From NCBI GenBank assembly GCA_030998225.1, contig JAPYXD010000680.1, positions 13,702,001 through 13,766,000 of the forward strand: DNA of 64,000 bases. The letters are read 5' to 3'. The stretch is from Diplolepis rosae (Eukaryota; Arthropoda; Insecta; Hymenoptera; Diplolepididae). Positions 1-12,868 of this stretch are shown piece by piece. Numbering within the stretch: position 1 is the first letter of the stretch; the number at the start of each line of letters is the position of its first letter. Below the pieces are notes generated by a model, which worked only from the letters and a program-made list of their open reading frames with translations, made no database searches and was not told where the DNA came from. Position numbers and translations under genes: made by a program.

Positions 1-1300
1 ATACTTTCTCGAAATATCTTAATTCTCGAATTTTAAGTTATCAGTATTTTATTTATTACCTTTCTAATTTGTGAAATTTTTTGATTGTCAAAATTTTTAC
101 ATATGCAGTTTATCATTTTATGAAATTCTTCAAAATTGCATTATACATTTCGAAAATTTATAAACTTTCTCCTCATAAACTTTTAAATTACCTTTGAGTT
201 GTTCAAACTTGACTATAAGTTAATTTTGAAAAATTTTGTCAAATTTGGTGCCATTTAAAAAATTTTGAAATCATCTAATTTTTATCAAACTTGTCAAAAT
301 TATTTAACATCTATCCAAATTTTCTGCAGAACCTATTAAATTTGTTCTACATATTTTAAATATATATAATTCATGAAAAATAAAATCTCTTCATTATTTT
401 AATTTTCAGTTTCCTACTTTTTATTAATGTTATAATAATCGTCTATAATTTTATACTCTGAAAATCTTCTAGACAGAATTATCATCAATAGAAATAACTT
501 AACGAATTCAAAAATCAATACATACTTATTGCTCAATTAAATAATTGAATAGAAAATTCAAATATTTGAAAATTGTCAAACTAGCGTAATTTTTCATTCA
601 AAAATAAATCTCTAGAGGGAAAAATAAAACAATTCTAATTTAAAACTTTCTTCGAATAGAAAATTCAGTTAATATTAAATTAATCAATGGGATTTTAATA
701 AATAAGAAAGTAGTCTATTTGAATTTTTTAAAAAGGAAGTTTGAAAATTGCAAAATTGACTGAGAAGCAAAATAATATTATATTTCCATTAAAAAGCGAT
801 TTTGAAAAATCTTTCTACATTTGGGAAAACTTAAGTTATAGACTCAGTTTCACTAATTTTTTCACTTATCTTCAAGATCTTTTTAGAAATTCTACGGAGG
901 TAATTTCGCTAATTGAATTCTTAAGTACTTAAGAAAGTAGTTATAATTATTACAGCACTTTAAGTGCATTCCCTACTTCCAAATATTCAACTTTATGCTT
1001 TTGTATCTTTGTGAAATCACAATTTTCGAACTTTTTTTTCTAAATTCGAGAGACCTACCGAGGTCGAAACTATTTGGCAAGGAAACGGATGAGCTTCCGT
1101 CCTTCGACTGATGCATGCAATTTTCGTAGCAAAGAACCTCAGTGATTCCTCCAAAGTTCATTGTTATCTTTAAATTAAACCCAGTCAATCTATTTCATTA
1201 TTTAACCACTTGCACTATCTATTTTTATTTAAAATTTTAAAATTAACTAGCAAACAACAAAGTTCAATTAACAATTTTTCAAAATTTCTCGGCTTTAAGT
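1..1300. other. AT-rich non-coding sequence
   Basis: This is very AT-rich intronic or flanking sequence. Apart from the candidate exon near 1064-1115 I see no gene, RNA or inverted-repeat element. Confidence 0.6.
1064..1115 (-). CDS. Candidate short start exon (MHQSKDGSSSVSLPNSFDLG)
   Basis: On the minus strand an ATG opens MHQSKDGSSSVSLPNSFDL and reaches GACCTCG|GTAGGT, a fair donor, in phase 1, the phase used by most CAP exons nearby. Codon text is much less AT-biased than its flanks. No acceptor in a fitting phase lies upstream, so it would have to be a first coding exon. I do not recognise the peptide. Confidence 0.25.
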
Positions 1301-1302
1301 AA

Positions 1303-1501
1303 ACACTGAGAAAACAGTTTTGTCAAATCAACAAAAATATTTTGTTAGTATTTAGCTAACAAAATTCTTTTGTTGTGCCAACAAAACATTTTGCTATACC
1401 AATAAAATTTTGTTACTCAAACAAAATGTTTTGTTGAGACAACAAAATATTTTGTCAGGACAACAAAAAAAGTTTTGTTGGATAGATTTTTTTCTCCGTG
1501 A
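1303..1501. mobile_element. Short inverted-repeat element, TACACTGAGAAAA family (deletion copy)
   Basis: The left end is ACACTGAGAAAACAGTTTTG and the right end TTTTTTTCTCCGTGA, inverted. The interior is almost only degenerate copies of ACAAAATATTTTGT separated by a few bases. It is the short relative of the 1.36-kb element at 53397-54754. Confidence 0.75.
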
Positions 1502-4500
1502 AGCGAATTGATTTTTGCTAATCGTGAGAAATTCCAAGGAATATGCACTTTCTTTTGCAAATGTTTATCTTGCGAATGATGTTACTTGCACTCTCACACC
1601 TGTCAAGTGTATCATTATATTCTAATTTGAATTGTCTCGGATAATGTGGAACACAATTCCCACACAGAATAACTGTGCTGCGATATTTTTCGACGAAAGC
1701 AGATTTCACCACTGACCGAATGTGTATTCTAATTAATCATCTTGATTAAGAGAGAAAACAACGATAATAGGGAATTTACTCTCAATTTTAGCATAAATTT
1801 TCACGCGAATAATTTTAAATAAAAGAATTGAAGGTTTATAATTACGATTTTTATAGGTAATTTAGTATATGTGAATTTTTGAGAAAAAGGTATTCTAATT
1901 CGGCTACACCTACATTTGAATTCTTTTGAAATAAAATTACTGGAATTTCTATGATCGGATCTTTCAAAATGAGGAAATTATGTAGAATCTTTAAAGGTAA
2001 ATTTCATTAATTTTTCCTATTATTAAAAATTGTATTGTATTAAAAAATAATATATCTTTTATTATTATTTTAATTATTAGCCTTTATTACGAATTAAAAG
2101 AAGGATCACTTAAATGACTAAATTAATTTAAAATTAAAATGATTAAATAACATTTAAATTGCATTTAAAAATGATTAGTATTAATTTATCTAATTACATT
2201 TAGGATTGATAATATAATGCATCTCGAATTTTCGATTAATTAATATATTAATATAATTTTCAAAGATATATAATTTCTTGAATATCTATTTTATAATTTC
2301 ATTAAATTATTCAAAATCGTATTAAGCATTTTGAAAATTCGAAATTCGCGGCTCTAGGAAATCAAATGATTCACAGGCAACTAGACAATAAGATTCCTGA
2401 CAGATACTAATAATTATTAATCCTCACGTGTTCAGAAACTCGCCATACGAATTTTAATACACACGTTTTATAAAACGGATAAATGCTATTGAGAACAATA
2501 TAATCAAGCAAGCAAAGCCTTATCACATTTCTATGACATCACAAATGATAAGACTCCATGATTTCGTTCATGATATCTAACGAAGCGCCATGTGACATTT
2601 TGTTATTGCGCAAAATTGAAAATGTTTTTTTTCGGAAATGATATCACTCCACTCACTGCTCTTTACGATTCACATTTTATAAATAAATGAAACACACCAT
2701 ACGATTATCATTTTTATAAAATATTTGGGTTCACTTTTCGTTTACTATTTCGCAACGAAGGCAACTTCGACGAATTAGACGAAATTAATGTAAAAATAGG
2801 AAAACTTGAAGGACGCGTGTTCACGATAGAAACATAAGGTGCGTAAGACATTCGCGCAACGTCTGAGAGGCAGACGCTCCGTGCAAGACTTGTCTGCGTC
2901 ACTGGACTTTTAAATGCACTTCATAGTGAGGGAGGAGCGATATTTTCCCACCAGCACGAATTTATTCGGCGATGCACGACCGAGAGATCGTCCAGGAGAC
3001 TGATGACTGTCGAGTGTGTACTTCCTCTAATCGACTTTGTTTGTTGCAATGGCAATGATTCTTGTTAAGTACCATTACGTGGCCATAAGAAATTTAACGA
3101 TAATGGCACTTGCTGCACACGAATATAATAACACCTGTGATCCACGCTTTTGCAGGTGTATCATACCGGTTTTGTGACTTAATTGTCGCTGATATTGAAA
3201 TTCAACAAGAAACGAGTTCCGCTTCCATGTTAAGAAAAAATCGATGGAAAATTATTAGGAATTTTATTTATGTATAACTCTATTAGATTATAATTATATT
3301 TATGATTATAATCGTTTTTTAATAAGAGATCAAGTTCCTCGGTTATGAATCGACGGATTTTTTCTATTTACTGTTCTTTAAAATTCTGTTTCACTTACTT
3401 CTTATCGTTTATGATTAGATAAGAATGATCTCGTCAATCGTAAAGTCTTGTAAACTTCTTTTACAAATAAAACCCGGATTCCATTCCTTATTCCCAATTT
3501 TTTTTTATTCGTGTAGACATAAAGTGGTTTTCTGTCTTTAATCTAGAAAGAATTTAAAATTGAGATTTTGGCTTATTTGAGGTTGACAGAAAATTTTCTA
3601 TTTTTTTATCAATAATATCGGGGAAACTATACATCCCGTCGATTTGCGATTATATATGTGACAAAATTCAAATAGGCATTACTTATTATAAATAAGAGCG
3701 TTTTTTGTGTTTTTAAAAAAATCTTAAACTGCAATATTGGTTTCTGATACTTCTCATATTATTCTCATAACATTTTCCGATTAAACCAAAATTAGGAAAG
3801 TTACAGAATGATAAAACTTGAAGAAAGTCAATGTCTCAATTTCATTTTCGAGTTAAACTAGAGGAGATACGAAAAATAGGCTATGATACAGAATCGCTTA
3901 TTAAAAAATGAGCTACAAATTTTAATCCATGCATCTCTTGACAAGATGTGTATTTTTTGTTTTAGTTTCAAAAAATACCTGCAAAATTCAAAAATTCCAA
4001 TTTTTAGACAAAATATGTGAAATACGAAAAAAACGTTGAGATGGAGAATTATTTGCCTAAATTAGGTCTAAAAATTTTCATTAGGAGATTTTTTACCAAG
4101 ATGTATATTTTATGTTTTAATTTTAAAAAACACTATCGAGAATCGAAAATTCCGTATTCTAATATGCCAAATACAAAAAAGGCGTTCAAATGCAAATCGT
4201 TCGCTTGAATAAAGTCTACGAAACTTGTTTCTTTTTGAGATATATGGAAGAAAATTAATATTTTTAATTATGTAATTATGATTGCTGAATATGTAATTCA
4301 ACGCATTTTAACACTTGGGATTTATAATATAAAATAGAGAAATAAACGATTCTTTCAGAAAAATAATTTAAGAACGAGAAAAAATCTGCCTAGGTTCGGA
4401 TTCTTCCTCGTTCTTCAATTAATTATTTGTCTAAGAGAACCGTTTATTTCTCTATTTAATTATATAATTTATTAGAAAGTTACTAAAATGTATATAGAAA

Positions 4501-6369
4501 ATCAAGCGCGAAGCGCGAGTATTTTGATGAGAATGTGTTCCTTAAGGCCGATAAAGCCTTAAGTAAATAGAATTTCCTTTTCTTTTTAATAAAAAAAATT
4601 TAGCAATTTGCATGTAAACGACACAGAACACCGAGCGCGAAGCGCGACGACCGAAACGCAATTCCTTGGTGCGCTCAATCTTGCGAGCCAAGCAATGATT
4701 TAAAATCTTTTCAAGAATCCTAATTTTTTTGCGTGAATTACTTTTTCCAAACGCTGAAATTTTCAGGAATAAAAAACTGCAAATTCATTTCTTATTAAGA
4801 AAATCGTGTGTGAAAGTGATTTTTATTCTTATAATTTATGATTTGAATTCGTAGAAAAATATATTTCAATATCAAATAATATCAACTTTCATAAATACTC
4901 AATACTTTTCTCGCAAATTACTCTTGACTTAATTTTTCCTTTTTAAGCATTTTTTCTGTTTTCCTTCCGCTTTTTTAACATTTTCGAAATGTTTTTTCCC
5001 ACTAGTGTGTTCAAATCGTAATTTTGTTATTTACTTTATTTAAATTTTTTTTGTTAAAAGTTACATTCTGTCTTTCAGATCCAATCCGAGCCATTCGGAA
5101 ATCTGTTTCCAAATCATTCTGGACCAATCCGAAAAACATTTTTAATATCTTTCGATGCATATCTTTACAGTTGAATTTAATTTATTGTCGATAAGTCCCA
5201 ATTTTTTGCAAAATTTTTACAGAAAAGAAGTCAACAGACGTGCTTTATTGTTTTTTGGTATGTATTCCAAATTTCCAGAAATTTTTTTTGTAAATTAAAA
5301 GAGTTATCTTAAATGAATGAATTAATGTATGATTCAGTCACGTGATCTGATTGATCCATGACCTTCAGGCATATAACTTTAAAAGGTTCAGATTTATTTG
5401 TTTTGCATGAGTAATATATTCAATCATGAAAAAAATCAAGTGATTGCTGGAGATATAAAACTACGAAAACTTTCAAAAATTCTTTTTTTCAGAAAATATA
5501 AGTTACGCCACTTTCAGTAGCTGCTATTTTGTTTCAATAAGAAGCGGATATTTTTTACAAGCCTCATTACATCTAAAAATAGTAAAATTTCCTCCCACCA
5601 AGATTCAAACTAAGTCTGCGCTGAAAAATTTACATTATAGTGAAAATGTAATTTTGGATCGAAAATAATACGTAAAAATGTTGATATTTTACACATATTT
5701 CGTGATTATTTATTATACAAATGGCATAAATTTGTCTAATTTGATGAATTTTCTCATACTAATACGTATGAAGAATAATTTTTAAATATTACCAATCATG
5801 AAATCACAAATACAAAATCGACCGGTTCTGTAAATTTTCTCATAAAATCGAATAAATTTTAATGACACCTGGAAATTTGAGTCTTAATTAATTTCAATTA
5901 AAATTACATCTCATTAAAGAGATTAAAAAATATTTATAGTGTGTTTTGCTGTCACAAGTAGATTTCTTCAAGACCAATCTTTGAAGGTTAAAATTATCAC
6001 ATTCCGTAGTTGGATATATGTATACATAAATAAGCGTTTCAGCTCAAAAAAAAAGAAATGTTACATCGGCGAGAAAATATACTCGTATTTAATGTAAATA
6101 CTTTTCCCGAAGTAATTTTGAATTTTAATGTCACACCTTCTCTTCAATTTATCTATCTGTTGTGCTAATCACGTAACGGGAAAGTGCGCGGTGTTTTCTT
6201 TGTAGATGACGCAGAACACACGCGTGTTAAATGATCATCCAAATAAATTTTAAAACCAGTACGAAATTTTTGTAGAGAATTATGAATTGAAACCAGAAAT
6301 TAATATTTGATTTTTATAGACTCATGATGTTCTAAAAAAGTAATGCTGCTTTTTAGCTTCTGCCAACTT
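1502..6369. other. Non-coding sequence with minor repeats
   Basis: Apart from the GC-rich block at 2700-3150 this holds no recognisable gene. Two short GC-rich strings related to AGCGCGAAGCGCGA occur at about 4504-4519 and 4632-4648, and part of a TCCGA-type repeat at about 5078-5150 (relative of 12197-12768). The stretch 1518-1712 is exon-like on the minus strand but unsupported. Confidence 0.55.
2700..3150 (-). promoter_or_regulatory. Candidate alternative promoter / leader exon region
   Basis: This CpG- and GC-rich block sits in very AT-rich sequence with no transposon ends. On the minus strand it has initiator-like matches (ACAGTCATCAGTCTCC) near 3010 and an ATG-opened frame beginning MSYAPYVSIVNTRPSS near 2862 that is not recognisable. 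SORBS/CAP genes are known to make short forms from internal promoters, so a downstream promoter here is reasonable, but that is inference. Confidence 0.28.
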
Positions 6370-6755
6370 CCCAGGTGGAAATTTACAACTGGCTTGGTAC
6401 CGTGCAGGACCGCAGAAGGATTTGCAGTACTGGTGATGTACTGGCATAAGCATGGCCTACCACCAGCGCGCCTCTGAAAGGTAACTTGGTTGAAAGTTGT
6501 CCATCGATACTGGCGCGGTACTGGACATGGGTACCATGCCAGCACTGAAATCTATACTGGTTCAGTACTGGCATTACTCCGAAGTCGGTTGTTAGCCGAC
6601 ACTTGGTCTCAGGACTGTGGCTGTACTATGCTAGTACCGCGCCAACCCTCGGCCCGGTACCAACTGTCCAGTACAGGCATTGGTCCTTCTTTACAACTGG
6701 CGCGGTACTGTGCCCGTTTGTAAATACTGGCATGAATCTGACTTTTCCACCTGGG
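6370..6755. mobile_element. 386-bp inverted-repeat element built of TACTGGCGCGGTACTGG units
   Basis: The left end CCCAGGTGGAAA is matched by TTTTCCACCTGGG at the right, inverted. The interior repeats TACTGGC, GCGGTACTGG and GGTACCA in both orientations and is far richer in GC than its flanks. The small ORFs here come from the repeat. A different element with a similar end (CCCAAGTGCGAA) is at 45105-45635. Confidence 0.82.
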
Positions 6756-7470
6756 TTTATTATAATTGGCAGTATATGAATATGAATAAATAATTAAACG
6801 GAAAATTCGATTTGATTTAAACCTTAAATTAATCGCTTTTAATTTTATCTCAGAGAGAAGAAGCATTTTTAAAAGGTCATCTTGTTTTAAACGGAGGTTA
6901 ATTATGTTAAGCAGCGCTTTAATATTTAGCCTTGAATGATCGCCTTGTTCTCATTTCCGGCGCAAAGGAGGGACTGGCACAAAACGTAAGGCCCTATTCT
7001 CATTTTACTTAGTGTATTACGGATGTTGCGTAATTTGCGCTCTATATAGATTGTGGGGTACATGGTATATTATCATGGGGAAAGATTTCAATTTATAGTG
7101 TGTGTTTTTCAATTATTACCAATGTACTTAACCCTCTTCAATTTTATCTTTTCGATCTCTATTTACTTAAAATATTGTTCTTCACGATGTCAGACTTATT
7201 CCTAATAGTGACTAAGGCTCTGTTATTCGTTGCAAATTGTAAGAAACGGGGCATGAATAAAATGGCATTGTGGTATATCTTAAAGAATCAAGAGTGGAAT
7301 TAATTTGAATGATAAAAGGCTTACTTTGTTTTATTTTCAATTCAAATAGATAAAAAATACTGTGGAATGAGTTCAATGCAATTTTGTTTTTAATTGAATT
7401 GTTTCTGAAGAATAATAATTATCCTTGATGATATTATACTTAGTATTTAACATGAATTTTGATATATGTA

Positions 7471-9448
7471 ATATACAGAATGGGCACGAGTGGGTTGCAG
7501 AATAGAAATATAGTGTTAAGATTGTAAAGTGACATGTTTGATAACATGTCTGCTATTATATTGACCCATAATTCACACAATTTTTGTTAATTTCTCATTT
7601 TTTTTGGCATTGGGTTCAGTTTCTTTTTATTTTCTTCTATTAAAATTATCAATGTTATTCATAATAAAAAACGCAAAAAAGAGAAGGCAAACGTTTCGGC
7701 CACATATGGGGGCCATCTTCAGTGCCATAAATTAAAAGATTAATTCAAAATTTTTGTAAAAAATAAAAATGTAGAAGATAGTTAAAATAAAGATAATCAT
7801 AAAACTCAAAAACTTATCTCATCGCTTGCAATTCAAAATGAAGAAGTCCAGTAAGCAACAACACGAATTGGAAAAAATATCTAGAATTCACTGTATGTAC
7901 AAAACCGGATAAAATAAACAAAAAAACTTAGAAATTTGTAAACAAACAGGCCGGAAATTTTTGTTTAAATTTTTTATAAAGAAGGATGCCCAATTGGTAA
8001 TTAATAATAAAACGCGAACAGTTTTCAATTTTGCTTTGCTGACTGAAATTTTTTTTTTTTTTTTTTATTAAAAGCTATCCTGTAAGGTTCTTTTCCTCCT
8101 TAAAGAAGATTATTGTCCTAAACCTAGTTAAGAAATTCGAGACGGTTATGGTGATTATTACGAGTGGACGAAAGTGTGTAATTATAAATTATTATAATAT
8201 CTATATATGTAATTTTACTCAATATTATTTGAATATCTTCAGAAATGAAGAAAAAATGGAAAGTTGTTAATTTCTGAATTTAGTTTTATTCTGAGATGTT
8301 TTGAAAAGATAATAATAAACTTATTTTTTAAGGGGGTCTTCTACCTTGTTGGTTCAAAAAAATCGATTTTTTTTTTGCATTTTTGTGGCCTAGAAGGTGC
8401 TAGAAATATAATCTTAAAAGGGTATAACCGAAATCTTATTATTTCGGGGTTTCCAGAGCCGTCAAATATAGCTCCGCTCCACTCCGCGATTCATGCATGA
8501 ATATCTTTAAATGCGATTTCCCAAAAGTTGCGTTTTTGCAACTGGTTGACATGATATCTCGAAAAGTAATTGATTGATTAATTGAAGTTATATATCAAAA
8601 TTTGTGCCTATCGTTTGACAGATGCTTTTTAGATTTTTTTATTTAAACAATTTTTACAGATGTTTTTAACCTCGAAAACATGAAAAAAAAATTTATTTTT
8701 TTTTAAAGTTGACTGTTCTGCGAAATTTTCAAATTTTGAAAATCCCATCTGTCAAACGATAGCCAAGGTGATAAAAAAACTAAATCATTTTGATTTTTTT
8801 GTTTCAGATGATTTTTATGAGCTGAATCGTGTCAACCATTTGTGTATGCATTTTTTGCAAGGGACACTTCAAGGTCAAGTCACGGTCAAATCGAAGACGG
8901 AAAATTTTCAGTAAAATTAGTGTTAAATGTATTTAAATAAACAAGTTGAATGCAACAAACCGCATCTCGATTGCGTTTTTAGTTTTCCTTTAACTAATAT
9001 TCAAAAAACAGTGTCAAAAATGAAGTCACAAGGTAGAAGACCCCCTTAAAAAATTATTTTTAAATTTTAGTATTCGTGACATTAAGTATCACATTTAAAA
9101 GTATTATTAAATCTAATTTGCTCTAAAAATAGTCAGAACTATGAGATATTCCACCTTTGTACTGAATGTGCCATTTTTAAATTGTAATGTGACCTGTTTG
9201 ATAACATGTCTGCTATTATATTGACCCAAAATTCACACAATTTTTGTTAATTTCTCATTTTTTTGGCATTTGGTCAGTTTCTTTTTATTTTCTTCTATTA
9301 AAATTATCAATGTTGTTTATAATAAAAAACGCAATAGTATACTGTATATAATCTGTTTTACCGACTGAGAAAAATGCATTGTATGCTAAACTATTTTACA
9401 CTATACAATTCCTATCCTGCAACCCACTCGAGCCCACCCTGTATATTA
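7471..9448. mobile_element. 2-kb element with ACAGRRTGGGCWCGAGTGGG ends
   Basis: The left end ACAGAATGGGCACGAGTGGG and the reverse complement of the right end ACAGGGTGGGCTCGAGTGGG match, and continue GTTGCAGRATAGRAAT. About 150 bp near the left (7527-7672) recurs in the same orientation near the right (9185-9334), so two overlapping copies or an internal duplication are involved. The middle holds an acgtttcggcc / gggggccatcttcag motif (7691-7722) of the kind seen in several invertebrate retroelement ends, and the separate TTAA element at 8328-9049. No coding frame survives. Confidence 0.72.
8328..9049. mobile_element. TTAAGGGGG element, copy 1
   Basis: It starts TTAAGGGGGTCTTCTACCTT and ends with the exact inverse, AAGGTAGAAGACCCCCTTAA, so TTAA flanks both sides as for piggyBac-type insertions. 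Inside are a gcgatttcccaaaagttgcg stretch followed by tctcgaaaagtaattgattg, and a ttgtttcag|ATGA motif at about 8803. There is no transposase. It sits inside the larger element 7471-9448. Confidence 0.85.
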
Positions 9449-11058
9449 TTTTTGTGTGTTATCAGGCTTGAAGTCAATGACATTTAATGATCACAAAACT
9501 TGATATTTAACCTCACGCATCACTCATCTTTCTGCTATGAATCAAATCTCATTGATTCATGCATCCATTAATATATATGTATAAATATCATTTGAACAAA
9601 AGTTAATCAATTGATTAAAGCTGATCGACCTTTTCATCGTTAATCACTAATCAAACATTTACGTGCAATAAAACATGCAAGAGGGCGATTGCAAGTCTTC
9701 AGCATTATGTAAGGCAAGAAACGAAATGTAATATACATCATTCGAGGCATCTAATAAGTTTGGAAAATTCTATTTTCATGTATCATACAGACCTTTTTTA
9801 GCTGGATTATAAATAATTTATGACTGTCTCGTGGTAATATCGCATGCATCATGCGATCTTTAAATGTTTATTTATTCTCGAAATATTTTGAAGAGGATGA
9901 AGCAAATTTATGAAATTTGAGTAATATTCTTTTGAAGCAGGAAAAAATACAAAAAAATTTTATGTGTAAAAACGAATAATTTTTTTTAATTAAGCAGTTT
10001 TGAGATCTGTATCCTAGATTGAAGAATATTCCATCCTAGGGACATTTTTTGCATGAAAGGATTGTTCATATACATTCGAATTAATGATGGGATGTAATTT
10101 TATAATTTTTCCAAGAAAATAAAAATAGAGGTATCATTTGATAACCATATTGTCAAATTTTCTCAACATTTTTTAACTTCCTAGAGTTAAAAAATTTTTT
10201 AATATCAAAATCATCTAATTTATTATCGAATTAATAATCTAGTTAATTAGAGTTCCACTCATTCAAACTTCTTTACTTGTGAATATTTTAATATTTTAAG
10301 TTTTATGAGTCATTCAAAATGTTAAAATCACAATTGAATTGTAATTTTTCATCTTGACAGATTTCTAAAAAAAGTCCAAGGTCTGAGGCTTGCAAAAATA
10401 AACAAATTTTGAGGTAAAAAAAAGTTGGAGACAACTAGCTTACAAATTTTGTAATTATCTTTCAATATTCTATTTTTTACTTTTCTAAAAAAATTTCAAA
10501 ATTAGAGCTTTCATAAATCAAATATTGTTAATAAGGAGAAAAAAAACTCAAAAACTTAGCATCTAATTTATTGCGATCATAGAAAATTAGAATATCAATA
10601 AACTTTCATTTTGAAACGCGATAATAAATTTTAATAATTTAATAAAAGTTTAATAATTAGAAAAACAGAGTTTTGAAAGTTGAATAATGTTTTGAATGTT
10701 TAAAAATGTTTAAATTGCAGCAGTTTTTTTATTACATAATATACTGAAAAATTACTCCTAAAAATTAAAAATGTTTTTCAATTATAAAAATAAGTGTATT
10801 TTAATATGACGAAACTCAAGAAAACCTAAAGTTCAGAATAAACTCTAGCTCAAAAAATGAAAATGTTGGGCTAAGTGAAGATTCAAATTATTAAAGAATC
10901 ATTAAATTGATATATTTTTTAGTTGGTTTAGAAGAATAAGAGGGCAAAGAATTAAAACGTTGTTAACATTATAAAATACAAAAGATTTAGGGAATGAAAC
11001 ATTGTTTGAATGAAATTTTTGGCAATTACCATTTTGAAAAAAAAAAGAAAATGACTAA
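9449..11058. other. AT-rich non-coding sequence
   Basis: I see no gene or clear element in this stretch. Confidence 0.6.
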
Positions 11059-11696
11059 TTAAGGTAGTTGTGAAAAAAACGGGTCTCTGGAATAAAAAGG
11101 TTTCTCTATGATTTTAAGTCCTGAAATTATATCATCGATCGTGTCTTATGAAAGAGAAAACATTATTTTTCATGGAAAAAATTTGAGACTTACTAAAAAT
11201 AATACTTTTAATAATGTTTTTGCAATAGAATTTTTCCTTACTATCACTCCTCACCAATTTTTCAAAAATGATTGAATGTTCATAAATCATGGCTTATTTC
11301 TTTGGGAAAAATATTCTCTACAACTCTGGTGTTTTCAATTATAAAAGTAAAGTTTTCAGTGGCTGAAGTCCATAAAAGAATTTTTTTTAAAGAAACAATT
11401 TTTTTCAAATAACTATATTCAAAGATTTTATACTTATTTTTAATATTGGAAACAGTAGAGTTGTTGCCATGGTTTATGAAAATTCAATCACTTTTTGAAA
11501 ATTGGTAAGAAGCAATAGTAAGGAAAAATTCTATTACAAAAAGCATTATTGAAAGTACTATTTTTCGTGTGTCTCAAATCTTTTTCATGAAAAATGTTTT
11601 CTCTTCCATAAGACACGATTGATGATATAATTTCAAGTTTTAAAATCATAGAAAATTTTGTTTTTTAGAAACCTGATTTTTGTTACATTGCCTTAA
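11059..11696. mobile_element. TTAAGGTAGT fold-back element, diverged copy
   Basis: TTAA at both ends. The left arm (gtgtcttatgaaagagaaaa, then atttttcatggaaaaaattt) is mirrored in the right arm (ttcatgaaaaatgttttctc, then ttccataagacacg). The arms are roughly 300 bp each and meet near 11375, so the whole element can fold into one long hairpin. It is a diverged relative of the copies at 24757, 31407 and 39349. Confidence 0.82.
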
Positions 11697-12196
11697 ATTG
11701 AGAAAAAAAGTTACATCTCTATGTCAAATTGATTTATATATTTACATCTGCACAGGGGAAAATTGAATTTCCTAATTTTTAAATTTATTAAACTTCTTAT
11801 AAGTATCTTAAATTAACATTCATCGTGCTTGAGAAAATTGTTAAAAGAAAGCAAGAACATTCAGACAAGGAAAACAATGAAAATATGTGACGCGGTCTGA
11901 GAAAAGGAACCTTAGCATCCAAAAATTATTTTTCGGATTATGATCGTTTCAGATTAATTCAATGTCGCTCTTTAATTTTATGAAATCAGAATAACTTTTT
12001 ATGCGATATTTTTCGTTTAGTAAGACTTTTTCCACCAGCGGTTCGAAATACGTTCGAATCCTCTCTCTCTTTTCATAAATTCACTTCCATTGTGTTTGTG
12101 AGACGTAAGAGAGAGTAAAGAATATCGGAAGCTCTAATTAGCTCATTGAGTATTCTTTCCCTTGTCGCTAAGGTGTCTTTTCTCAGATCGTGTCAC

Positions 12197-12768
12197 ATCC
12201 CTGCCGAAAGTATTGGATAGGAATTCATTCCGAGCCATTCAGAACAATTCCGATTCATTCCGATAACTGTATCCGAGTCAACGCAAATCTTTCCGAACCA
12301 ATCCAAAAAACGTTTTGTATCTCGTTTGATGAAAAACGGTAAAAAATCGATCCGACCTAATCCGATTTAATCCAAGGCAACAATCGGAATGAATTTGAAA
12401 TCAATTGTTTAATTCGAATCAATCCGACCCCGGATTAATCCAAACCGAATTTGCAATTAGAATTAATCCGAATCATTCCGACTTCGGATTAATTCTGATT
12501 GAAAATTCGGTTTGGATCAATCCGAGCTTGGATTGACTCGGATTGAAAACTTGGTTTCGGATTGGCTCGGATTCATTTGGGTTGTTGCCTTGGATTAAAT
12601 CGGATTAGATTCGATCGATTTTTTACCGTTTTTCATCAAACGAGATACGAAATGTTTTACGGATTAGTTCAGAATGATTCGCATTTGCTCGGATACAGAT
12701 ATCGGAATGAATCAGAATAATTCTGATTGGCTCGGAATGAATTTCTATCCGATACTTTCGCCAGGGAT
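12197..12768. mobile_element. 572-bp fold-back element made of TCCGA-type motifs
   Basis: The left end ATCCCTGCCGAAAGTATTGG and right end CCGATACTTTCGCCAGGGAT are inverted repeats that extend into the GGCTCGGAATGAATT region. The interior is a string of degenerate AATCCGAxTC / GATTCGGATT words in both orientations. Relatives are at 57350-57678 and, as fragments, 5078-5150, 48330-48545 and 48745-48890. Confidence 0.85.
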
Positions 12769-12805
12769 ATACTGAAGGATCAAATTGTTAACTAAATGGA
12801 ATTAC

Positions 12806-12868
12806 CTTGAAAATCGCCTCTGTAGTGCTGGGCTTTGGGCGGTGGTGGTGGTGGTGCGATCGAGTACT
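12806..12868 (-). CDS. CAP: CAP homologue, 63-nt proline-rich exon (EYSIAPPPPPPK)
   Basis: The acceptor is gctcatccatag|AGTACT and the donor is TTTTCAAG|GTAATT. The length is 2+60+1 nt, phase 1-1. Joined to the giant exon it reads TVTFE-EYSIAPPPPPPKAQHY-RGDFQ and then leaves in phase 1 toward the left. This join rules out the stop at 13135 as the only end. No SH3-type exon was found between here and base 1, so the rest of the gene probably lies outside the window. Confidence 0.88.

Noticed and set aside
1518..1712. Exon-like stretch on the minus strand (VKSAFVEKYRSTVILCGNC...)
   Set aside because: A fair acceptor (ttcggtcag) and donor (ACAG|GTGTGA) exist, but the peptide is unknown, the phase does not lead anywhere visible, and nothing links it to CAP.
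6300..6866. Four overlapping 63-85-residue ORFs
   Set aside because: They overlap the GC-rich element 6370-6755 on both strands and have no recognisable motif.
1..12805. SH3 domain exons expected at the CAP C-terminus
   Set aside because: I looked on the minus strand for ALYDF-like and WYEGE-like codons with splice sites and found none; they are probably outside the window.
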